64,000 nt of DNA from Setoptus koraiensis. Its lineage: Eukaryota; Arthropoda. This document shows positions 38,989 through 49,000 of this stretch, in pieces. The DNA is taken from the NCBI GenBank assembly GCA_048013815.1, contig CM106585.1:4526001-4590000 (forward strand), read 5' to 3'. Made by a program: the position numbers and the translations under genes. Positions within the stretch are counted from its first letter, which is position 1. Every line of letters starts with the position of its first letter. The notes under the pieces are model-generated. The model saw nothing but the letters and a program-made list of their open reading frames with translations, was not told the DNA's origin and searched no databases.

Positions 38989-41978
38989 CAACGATAGTGC
39001 CAATACTGTCGGCGCAGCGGCGCAAGCTTCTTTCGACATCTTCATAAGACTAAAAGGACCAAGGCCGTGGTAATCGCTAAAGACAAAAAAATAAATAACC
39101 TCCCATTGAATCAAATACACACAATAGGTGATGCGACTACACACAATCCAGAGTTTATGTCTTAGCCATCGTGACTGTTTGGCAACGTCTGTAGATAAAC
39201 GTATTATCACAATTAGGTTGCAGAATATCCAAGCGACTATCATGCATGGCAATTGTAACGACACAATAAATTTTCTCAGATTTTCATATTCATTATCAAT
39301 GCCCATGATACTATCGTAGAAATCAGTTGCGATGACTATCAATCCCGGCATAGCAAATATAGGCAGGTGTGCCCAAAGAGCCAATTTGAACCAATTGCCT
39401 CGCATCCAACGGGGCCAATAGTTTTTGTTTTTCTGCGCTGATTTCACATTTAACAGCTTTCCTCCGATCCTTTTTGTCTCATCATCCTGTTTTAACTGCT
39501 GCCCTTGAAAAGTGTTATACTCATAGATAATGATGCCTGCTAAAACTCCGGCCAATGCCTGTGGCAACCTGAAGAATAGGTCGCGAAGAATAGCAATGTC
39601 ATAGTACTTGGCATCCCTAACAAGTGTGCATCACGAATATGACAGGTGACAGGTAATTGTTAAGGTTAATTGTTATCGTCTGTGGCATTGAGTGTTTAAT
39701 TTGATCAGTTTAAGCTCTAGTTTACTTACACTGCTATTGCTATTAGGAAGTACCTTTGGAATGCACGACTGTCGCCAGCGGAACTGTTGTACATCCACTC
39801 GAACGTCAGGTAAAACGAAACTGACATAAATAGGGCCACCAGGGCCACTCTAAAACGTCGGAATCTTTTCACATAATTGATTTGATGGTCATTTATTGAT
39901 AGATGGATTGTTGTTAGATGGAAGAATAGATAATATATGATTATAATATAATGTAATTGGGCCGGTTTAGATTGACATAACATGTTTACTTACCTCAGCA
40001 TGAGGTAGGTGAGGGGCGGTAGTAGAAGGAATACTCTGAGTAATGCTTCCAGGAACCAGGCTTCGACTTTGCATGGCAGAATGATGTGGTGCTTAAATTG
40101 ATTGAAGGGCAATATATAATGATACCATTCGCTGGTTTGTCTGCACGCTCCCCGGAACGAATGTCTATTAGTCCCGTAGTCCCACGAAGGTCCACTCCCT
40201 AACAGGGGTGCCAAAGAATAACTGAACCAGTACAGTATCATGTAAACGGGGCACATCTTCAAGAACAAGTTTACCTGAATTGCCAAATAAGCTAATGGAT
40301 TGACAAGATACCTATAGTGCCTCTGTGCATTGTTCAATATTCTCATAACAGTAAATCCGAACATTACGCCCGCAACAATGAAGAATGTATCCAATATCAG
40401 TGGAAACGATTCTAGAATGAAAATCATTCTTGATGACAACAAACCAATCATCAGACCGGGTGTCGTTATTTTGAAAGTGTTTAGAAGAATGGTGTGGCCA
40501 AAAATTAACGAATAAGCACAAACAACTTTGATCATGTTGATTGGCACCAAATTAACGTGTTCCGTTCGATCAATTATATTGTCGACAGACACAAGCTCTC
40601 GGAAGCTCTGCTGAAGTGAAAATATTCCAATCAATTGGTCTATGAAATCACTTTTATAATTTGTCTTCAGCTGGCTCTTAGTCTCATCGATAGGCCGATT
40701 ATTGCCACGATTATCCACCCCGGCCTCATTAGGGGCGACAAATTTTTCCATTTCAGTCAATGGCAACATCCCCCTAGGATCGTAGTTGTCTATTCCAACA
40801 ATATCACTCTCAACGCGATCTTGTTGTTTATACGCCGTTTGTTGTTGTTGCTCAAAAGCGACAACAAGTTTTTCAGGTTTAGGCTGCCGAATAAAACAGT
40901 CATAAATAGTGACCGAGAAAACAATCGATAGCCACACAACGCCGAAACCAATGAGCGCCCATCCGGCTGGCTGCAACTGACGTAACGGGCTACTCTCATC
41001 TGGCAGACAATATAATTCAACCATTTTGTACCTGTCTTTTAAGTGTTCGGGAAAATTCATTAGCAGTAGCTTCTCCATGATCTCGCCATTTGGGCCTCCA
41101 TTAGCTGTTGCTGTTGACCAAGATTGGGTATCGCATGTCTCGGGCAAACACATTCCCGCCAATATTCTTGGCTTTGGCACGAATGTGTCGTTCGTCGGCC
41201 AACTGACAGACACCAATTTGCCATAACAATAACGAGTCTTGATTATATTTGTGGCTTTGTTTGTTTCGCCTCCATGGCTCACCGGCTCATCATCCAACCG
41301 ACTGTTGTTGTCGTTTTGAATATCAGTAAGATCGAATTGGAATCTGAGACATTGCTCATAAGATCCGAACCACATTGATTTTCCCAGATAAGAGGCAGCC
41401 TCGGGACGACCGAATGAGTCGATATAATTGGACAGGTTGAATTGAATTTCACCGTTGCTAAACATCAATTTAGTGTTGCTTTCGGGCTCGTTGCTTGTAA
41501 GTTGCTTAAGTAGCCATTGCAAATGTTGCCGGCACAGCAAATTGTTGACTGGTAACCCACCCGACACTGCTAGATCCTCTGGAGATGAATAAGTGAATGG
41601 GTCAGTAGCATAAAAACTAAAATACTCGAATGATCTCAAAGCGTGATACTGCAACAATTCACCCTGTTTCAGCTTAGTGGGGCCAATTGCCATTCTCACT
41701 AGATCATGTGGATTGATGTATTCTTCCATTCGTATCAGACTATTTGATGTTTTATTCCACAGGAATGGAAATCTTTTGATCTTTTCATCTTGATTCCCGA
41801 AAATGTGTCGCTTATATCTGTGGAAACTTTTGTTGTCTATTAAGTTGTCAGTTGATACTGTTCTTGCTGCTTCCTCTTGGCTTCTTGAATCAACTTGTGG
41901 CGACTTTGACGAACAAAGATTCGCCTCTATCACTAACAAGGTGATTGAAATAAACGTTAATCCGCGTAGAAATGACAT
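38905..41978 (-). CDS. NRF-6-type membrane acyltransferase (nose resistant to fluoxetine family)
   Basis: Three exons: 41978-39994, 39864-39730 and 39616-38905, with introns of 129 and 113 bp and consistent phase (2 then 2). Joined they give 943 residues. An N-terminal signal peptide (MSFLRGLTFISITLLVIEA) leads into the extracellular Cys-bearing NRF domain (about 90-340; LLCRQHLQWLL, GKSMWFGSYEQC, RYCYGK, GMCLPETCD). A first membrane segment (about 345-365, GWALIGFGVVWLSIVF) is followed by a charged cytoplasmic loop and then the multi-pass acyltransferase-3 domain with AYSLIFGHTILL (the conserved His) and about ten membrane helices. C. elegans relatives affect lipid and drug uptake; the acyl acceptor is unknown. 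Its last 27 codons lie in the right 883-bp repeat. It is separated from its likely original convergent partner, the ligase, by the FAS segment. Confidence 0.9.
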
Positions 41979-42299
41979 TTTCTTCTTATCGCATCAATCG
42001 AATTTTGGTACTTATTAAAACTAATGAAAAGCTGGCCGGCTTGATAACATGACGGTATCTGGAAAGGTAACAATAGCAACAGAATGGGTGATACTTATGC
42101 TAACTCTGGAGTAGTTAAATCTTTATTTCCCGTGGTCTGAGCTTTTCGAATTAAATGTATCGACCATAGATGATGCCCAGATTCACTGCGCATATTGCAT
42201 GCTTTCCCATGCTTCTTTATGTTGAATAAAATGTTAAAAATCGCTAACTACTAGAGATATTGCTTATAAGAAGACAAATTTTCCATCTGCTTAATTGAA

Positions 42300-43000
42300 C
42301 GAAAAAACTCAATGAGAGGCAACGCAATCTAGACAATGTTTCTTTTTTTGACACATTGTGATAATTTTGATAGATATGCCTCCCGATTGCGACGAAGAAT
42401 TTATTGATTAGGTTGCTCAATGTAGCTTTAGATGCCGTTGGTTTTACTCGTCTTCAGAAAGAATCTTTCTTGTGTCTGGTCGCTGTTGTGGGCTCTCCTA
42501 TGCTGATAGGATCGAACGCGTCGTTAGAGACATAAAAACCACGGATAACGCGTACAAAACATGCTGCAGAATGAAAACAAGTTGTCGCCAAGCAATCACG
42601 ATATTTACATTGATAATCGATCGCCCGGGTCGAAAAAAAAAATACGCGACACAAGCGATTTGTTGACTGCCTTGGTGTCATATTTGTTATTACAATTAGT
42701 GGACAAAAAAAACTCACTGAGAGTCTCTCAGTGAGAGGGTGAAGCAATCAAGAAAACATTTTTTTATACATTGCAATGAAGACATGCTTTTTGATTGCGA
42801 CGAAGAATTCATTGATTGGCTTCTTTCTCGTGTTTGAGATCGTTATTGCAGGCTCCTGTGCTGTTAAGATCGACGTTTCAGCGACATAGAAAGCCACGGA
42901 TAACGCGTACACAAAAATTGCAGAATGAAAACAGGTTTTAGCCGACGAATCGCGATATTCACATTGATAATTGATCGACCCGAGTGGTACACAAGCTTTC
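42300..43000. repeat. two diverged tandem copies of a 350-410-bp unit
   Basis: Unit 1 (about 42300-42640) and unit 2 (about 42710-43000) share GATTGCGACGAAGAATT, CCACGGATAACGCGTACA, GCAGAATGAAAACA and ATTGATAATTGATCG-type blocks in the same order. Spacing differs (408 bp for the first block, 355 bp for the second), so indels separate them. Minus-strand frames through both give similar short peptides, but only because the DNA is repeated. Confidence 0.75.
42713..42735. repeat. perfect hairpin, 11-bp arms, 1-nt loop
   Basis: CTCACTGAGAG, one T, then its exact reverse complement. It marks the start of tandem unit 2. The matching place in unit 1 has only a single half (CTCAATGAGAG-like), so the palindrome is new in, or lost from, one unit. 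Confidence 0.8.
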
Positions 43001-43269
43001 GTTGCTGATTTTTTTCCGAGTGTTAGAACTGGTCGACAATAACTGGTTGCATGATATAACATACTGATCTCGGATTGGTTCGATGGAATGTAATTTACTA
43101 CTAGTCGGCGCTTCCGATTCTTTTTGGCTAAGCTCATACATGTATGTGATGGATGCCTTTCCTTGATGGTAAATTACATTGTATCGAATTCAGATGACAA
43201 ATACGCCTTTCTTTGACATTAGCCAGAGCACCATGTACTCTGTGGAAATTTTCCGATACCTTCAGTACT

Positions 43270-44209
43270 CTGGCGTCGTCGTTGTTGTTGTCGTTGTGGT
43301 AGCAGACTGATCACTCGATGAGCTTGGTTCTGATGAGGCAGAGCCCGACTAGGTGATGGCAAACGAAGATCTAGGGACACCGCTACCATCCAGATATCTG
43401 TGACGATGACATGATTGTGACGTTGGCACGTTATGGGCCGACGCTCGAATCGTCGTTAAACGACAAGTCAGGCGACAATAGATGCTCGAGATTTGCGCAA
43501 TAATACTCCTAGCTACATACATGTACTGGAATTTAAATAGAAATCAGAACAGTTTGATCCTTGATAGATGACGCAGGCAACTACACACCTTCACTGATTG
43601 TCGATTACTTTTCTCTCTTATACACATCACATGACATGCCAGTGACAAATCAGATGCGAATTTATGTCACTGATGTTGCATAGATGTCATGGGACTCCGT
43701 GCAACATCCCTTGGAACTGCTTCCCAATTTTGAGTAGGAGGACTGTCGGCGGTCTCTCGATGTGATAATGTAGAGCAAAGCGCTGCGGATGACACAAACA
43801 TTTAATTGGTGAGTCAAATGACGGGGTTCAATCGTACGTTCTGGAGTTGCTGCGACTCCTCTTCATTGATACTATTCTCGTTACGTGTTGATAGCCTGTT
43901 GATTAGACTTGTATACATAGTTGAAAAATCTTTGCACGAATGCCCCATGTACCGTAAGGGCCATCTCTAATTGATTTAATCATGCTTTTCTTCTCCTTGG
44001 CATAGTGTTTCTTTTGAGACCCTCCAACAACTTCGAGCCACCTCTTCAACTTAGAACTTATTGTGTGCAATCAAATCAGCCGTTATACTATCAGATAATT
44101 CGCCCACTCTAGTTTGGTTGACGTATATATGAGGCTCGTCCAGTTTGGGCCACTCGAATAGCTTGCAATCGATTTCATCGTCATCATCTCTCGTGAACTT
44201 TGTGGACAT
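43270..44209 (-). pseudogene. decayed gene, family unknown
   Basis: On the minus strand, an ATG at 44209 opens 52 codons of protein-like sequence (MSTKFTRDDDDEIDCKL, then LFEWPKLDEPHIYVNQTRV). Protein-like composition continues in other frames (LKRWLEVVGGSQKKHYAKEK, RDGPYGTWGI, MYTSLINRLSTRNENS) to a Ser/Thr-rich tail near 43270. No single frame holds it together. A short intron-like GTACG...CCGCAG stretch lies near 43800. It could be a broken host gene; a working gene with tiny introns is less likely. I do not recognise the family. Confidence 0.4.
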
Positions 44210-44290
44210 TTTAAAACGAATCGCTTTCTCTTGAGTTCCGCCACGCCATGTCTCTTGCGCCTAACACGTGACGAAAATTGAAAAGTTGAA

Positions 44291-45855
44291 TTTCATGCTT
44301 TGAAGCACCACTCAAATATGATAGCTGCCACTTCATCTCAATCCCACTTTAATCAATTGTCAGTTGACAAATTAATTAGCTGATCTTATCGATCATTGGA
44401 TCGCATATAATATGCGGTAGTTTTTGAAACTAAACATTTCAAAGTTGGCGCTACTTTATTGAGCCTCAAAAAATAAACAAACGCATCTGTTCCATGCGGA
44501 TGATGCCAGTCCACGCGTAAACACACCAGAAGTGAGTGTCGAACTCGTGGAAAATACATGTATCATTTGTTTGATACAGTATTTGAGATTTCCTTATGCA
44601 ATTTTACAATTACAGACTTCTAAATATGTATAGACTTATCCTCCTTTGCAGATGATCTTATACACTAGCAATACTCCACAATTGATTCGCGAGCCTAAGC
44701 GACCTAACGAAACATCAACTTTTAAATTATTCGGACGAGACAAACGCCCATCCAGAGCCTCCAGTCAATTAGGCAGTAGTTGGAGCGAATAAATCAAAGA
44801 TCGCCAATCATCAACAAAATGGCCAAGAGGAAATACAATCCCTATGGGGAGTTTGTCAGGGCCGAATATCTTTCACTCAAAAAGTCCAATCCTAAATTCA
44901 ACAAGCCCATGAGTGCTATGTTCGGTAATCCGGCGATAAGAGAAAAATGGAAGAGCAGTGACGAAGAGACAAAGCAAAAGTTCAGAGACATTTCCGTGAG
45001 CAAAAATGAAGGAACCTACGTCTATCACACTTCCCATCAGAATAAGGGCCAGGGATTCCAACAGCCAGACGAAATGAGAAACGATTTCATGGCAAGCCAG
45101 AAATTATTCAATCGTTGCGAAGATATCATTCACTCCAAAACTTACGAGGAACTGCTTGAGGCACCACTTTATTCATTTAGTTGCAATGTTATGTGCGCAG
45201 AAAATGAATCCGAAGAACTCTACATACCACTGGAAATCGCAATTTATGCATATACACTCAAGAACGGTGCACCTAAAGACAAGCCTGTCTACCTGACATT
45301 CATCAATCCAGGGGAGCCACCAGTAGGCAAAATGAATGAAGCTAAAAAACATTACGAAGATACAAGGCATAAAGTACCATTTGAGCCCTTGGCGCCTTTC
45401 TTGCCATATGCTAGGACAGACTATCGCGAAATCTATAAAGAGATCCTAGAATATGTTGGAGAGGAAAGAATTTTATTGTGCCAGCATGCTGATTATATTC
45501 AACAAATTTATGGCGTCCTCAAATGGCTGGCCAAAAAGGCTAATGAAAAACCCTTCACAAGTACCATTGGTCTAATCCGACCTCAGACAGCTAATGAATT
45601 GCCTGCCGCCGATAGCTGGCGTATATGTGATATCTCGGAGTACGCCTTCCAAATGGGCAAACGTCTCGGTTCGCCTTTGCCGGCATCCGTGTGTATTGAG
45701 ATGCTCTTGGAAAACATGAGACTAGCTTATGCAAATCATTTAAATTGCGAGTGGCATAGTTTGCCCCAAAATGAAACACAATGGTGCGCTAAGTCTTGTT
45801 CAGTACGAACTATTGTTAATCTGGAAAACCTATTCGATTGGTTCAAGGATACTTA
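44291..45855 (+). repeat. segmental duplication, copy B (holds maelstrom-like gene B)
   Basis: Counterpart of 17791-19556. The shared part begins at TTTCATGCTTTGA and continues through the promoter and coding region. The main difference is the absence of about 190 bp of coding sequence after the HMG box. Confidence 0.85.
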
Positions 45856-45892
45856 CTCGAAAAAAGAAAGAGCCACAACAACCTGCCATTAA
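44819..45892 (+). CDS. maelstrom-like protein, copy B
   Basis: A single exon of 357 codons. The true start is the ATG at 44819 (MAKRKYNPYGEF), matching copy A; the frame extends 13 codons upstream only to TTG. It has the same HMG-box-like domain (1-65), then directly the MAEL domain (YIPLEIAIYAYTLKNG, TFINPGEPPVG, LLCQHADYIQQIYGVLKWL, CEWHSLPQNETQWCAKSC). It lacks the roughly 62-residue linker of copy A, and the tails after the MAEL domain are unrelated. The open frame and conserved motifs suggest both copies are functional. AATAAA overlaps the stop codon (45891-45896), so the 3' UTR may be very short. BBS9 starts 194 bp downstream on the same strand. Confidence 0.8.
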   Translation: MAKRKYNPYGEFVRAEYLSLKKSNPKFNKPMSAMFGNPAIREKWKSSDEETKQKFRDISVSKNEGTYVYHTSHQNKGQGFQQPDEMRNDFMASQKLFNRCEDIIHSKTYEELLEAPLYSFSCNVMCAENESEELYIPLEIAIYAYTLKNGAPKDKPVYLTFINPGEPPVGKMNEAKKHYEDTRHKVPFEPLAPFLPYARTDYREIYKEILEYVGEERILLCQHADYIQQIYGVLKWLAKKANEKPFTSTIGLIRPQTANELPAADSWRICDISEYAFQMGKRLGSPLPASVCIEMLLENMRLAYANHLNCEWHSLPQNETQWCAKSCSVRTIVNLENLFDWFKDTYSKKERATTTCH

Positions 45893-46085
45893 TAAAGACG
45901 ATCTGAGATATATCAATTAATTTATCATTAGCAAAGTTATTGGTAGCAAGCGGTGAAAATAGGTTTCCATGACAACCGCCAGTTATGTGCGAGATTAAAG
46001 CACAACCTTAATTTGTCCCGACTCGAACATGTCCACACTAGGCTCATGACTTTTCACTGAAACTAATCGATTCAATTTACAATCA

Positions 46086-49000
46086 ATGATGTCATTGTTC
46101 AAGACAAACGAATATTGGTCCGTCTTTTGTCGCGATCTTTTTGATGGCATCTCCACAACTGAAACGCTAGATTTAGCTCGCAACACTGACGGTAATATAA
46201 AGTCAAGCAACACATTCGAGAAGGAGGACGAACATCACGATGGTGAATACGTGACAATAATCGGACAATTCGACACAATTGGCACCCATGATATTATCAT
46301 CATCGGTGATTTGCAAGGTAACATCTGCATTGTCAATCCGCCCAATATTAGTGGATTCCATGCAGAGGATACCCTTCAAGAAATATCGGGCGAGGCTCAA
46401 GTTAAAATCAGCCCCCGATTGCCGGTAACAAATATTGTTCTTGCTCGTCATAGTATTGGTATACCAATCGTGGATTTGGCAGTGGGACATTTCGCGTCCG
46501 CTCTCAAGAACACCCTGGCTGTTCTGCATACCGACAAGTTGTCCATTTATCAAGTCAACGAGGCCAGTTGTGACCTGTTAGGCAACACAGAACCGCAACT
46601 GAAGTCGGCCGAGCACAACATAGGAACAATTCAGCAATCATTGTATGAACTAAATAAATTCTACCAGTTTGATTTGGCGAAAAATGAGATAGCTCTTCAA
46701 CTGACCGTTGTGGAAAGATCCAACGAAAAATCTTCGCCGCAGAGGGACATAATCTGTGTGAGGTATCTAGATCAGAGATACATATCACTGTTCGATAATA
46801 AGCAGGCAATTGCTCATTTGAGTTTATGGACCGACATAGAGGAGCCGAATGGAGATGACAAAACTGGCGACAAAACAATGAACGATAATTTTCACAAATC
46901 AGAGAGGCCAGCAATTGCGAGTGTCAATTTGACGCCAGTGGCACATGTTAGAAAAACAAATTCATTAATATTGAGTTTGACCAATTACAAAATATACAGC
47001 ATATCGCTAGAGTATATATCAGTTCATTCGAAGCAATCAACTTTGGCCAGGGTGGCGAAAAGTCTCACTAGTGGCCTAAAATTTGACACAAAGGTCGGTG
47101 GTCATGCCGCAATGGACATGGGTAGGACAGGTGAAAATTTTAATTTACTGTTGGAATCTGTCAGTGATTTGCAGTCAGGTGACCATCACTCTATTCAGTT
47201 TATTCCCGTTAAATTGATAGACGCTTACGACTGGTGTTTTGAGGTTCCCTATTGTGTAATAGATATTCAAGTAGTCAATGTGCCATTGGATGCTTCAGCG
47301 GTCTCGAATAAGAAGTATTCGTCGTTCATTGTGACAATGTCGAGATACCATCTGGACATTTACAATTATCTGGGTCAGCAGTGTTACTCGAAAAGATTCG
47401 AGCATCCATTGATTTGTATGAATAGCTATCATTTGGACAGAGAGGGCAACGATGTCAGAAAGAACAGGCCTGTTGATCCGGACAGCGGCGCCGACAAGAG
47501 TGTTGTCGTTGATGAGACGTGGCAAAATAATCTGATGATTATGGTGGCGACAGACTTGGGAAAAACGTCCAATTTATTAGTTCTGAAAGGCGGTTTAACG
47601 GCCTGGTCGGCCATATTGCCCAGCAAACCTGTCAGTTTGTTCAGAGCCGATCTAAAAGTAATGCGAGGCATGATTGTGATGCTTAGTCAGCTTATGCAAA
47701 GTATAAGTGTCCTCTATTTTGGCACTTGCAAACAATCCAGCCTACACGATACGGATGACACAACAAGTGACTCGAATCTGCAAGACCCAATTGATCATTG
47801 TGATGACCTGGATGATTTGTCCGATCTAAACCTCAACTTCGACTCATATGCTGGCTCTAATTCATTACAGACAGAAGAAACGAAGGATTTAAGGATTTCT
47901 GTCTACCCATTAGCACAAGCATCATCATCATCAGCAGTTGGCCAGCGCAATTGTAATAATCATTCATCAGAATCAAGCCCAACTGTCAACGATTGTGTCT
48001 CATATAGAGTAGTTATTAATTCCGAACAAGTTGCCTATCAAGCAAATTTTACAATATTTTGTGATGATTCAATAGATTATCAAATTTCGCTCTTAGATGA
48101 TGGTAGTGTAAAATCATCATCAGCCACTGCTGGAGCGGAGAGCCTATCAAAACAGACACAGCCGTTGGGTGATTCTAGTGAGCGAAATATTGATGAAAAA
48201 TGCTCCTACGATCTAGGCGATATTTGGCCGGATCAAGGCTCGCTGAATTTAAGATTGTCGTTTTTTAAATCGCGACCAACGACAAGCAACAATATCAACT
48301 TGAATGGCATGACACTCGAAAATGATTTTGGCATGCAATATGACTCATTTCGACTCGCAATAGCTAAATCATTGAAAGTTTTATTGATTGTCAGGTATTT
48401 TAACCATGCTCGTAGATCTTTGATACAAGAGGAGAGACTTCTTTTGCCCATGAGCCTGTTCACTAGACTAGCCCAGATAGACTATTCGAGCGATAGTCTC
48501 AACCTCGTGGACATACAGTCAAACCTGCTAGGCTACAAAAGAAACTCTCATCTTCGATTGCTGACAGGCAACCACAGCAGCAACAATATAGACGAAGAAC
48601 CGTTGAAACAGGCCATTAACACCAAGCCAATGAGCGAGACGGCAGGCGCAAAGAGCCTCGATCATCCTTATCTGATGACAGATATAATAATAAACAATCT
48701 GCCCTTCTTAGAGGTGATAAATTTCATTCTTGATTTGGATTTTAGCCAATGTAATAATCGCTGTGATATCAAGCTGGCCACGTCACTGGGCCATCATTCG
48801 AACGCACATACTAAAGTAGCGAAAGGGGCACCAGTCAATATTGATGACGCGCAGTCATCTTCTGCACTCGAGGGTATAGTTAAGCGCAAGATAAGCGAAT
48901 TGGATAGATCGTTGGAATTCAATAAGGAAATTATTTCCATAATGGGTGGTCAAGTTGAATTGGACGAGCTGAGAACGGTCAAAGATGATCAATCAAAGTT

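Larger units (their letters stand above)
41979..44290. other. gene-poor region with tandem repeat and decayed gene
   Basis: 2.3 kb between the acyltransferase start and duplication copy B. It contains the promoter side of the acyltransferase, a diverged tandem repeat (42300-43000), a long palindrome and a decayed minus-strand gene (43270-44209), each listed separately. Nothing else is recognised. Confidence 0.5.

Noticed and set aside
39865-39983. Coding potential upstream of the second acyltransferase exon
   Set aside because: It is intron: the frame-consistent acceptor at 39865 joins LML-R to FRRFRVALVALF and restores the membrane helix.
42454-43137. Two minus-strand frames with similar peptides as a tandem gene pair
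   Set aside because: The similarity follows the DNA tandem repeat, shifts with indels and shows no coding pattern or known domain.
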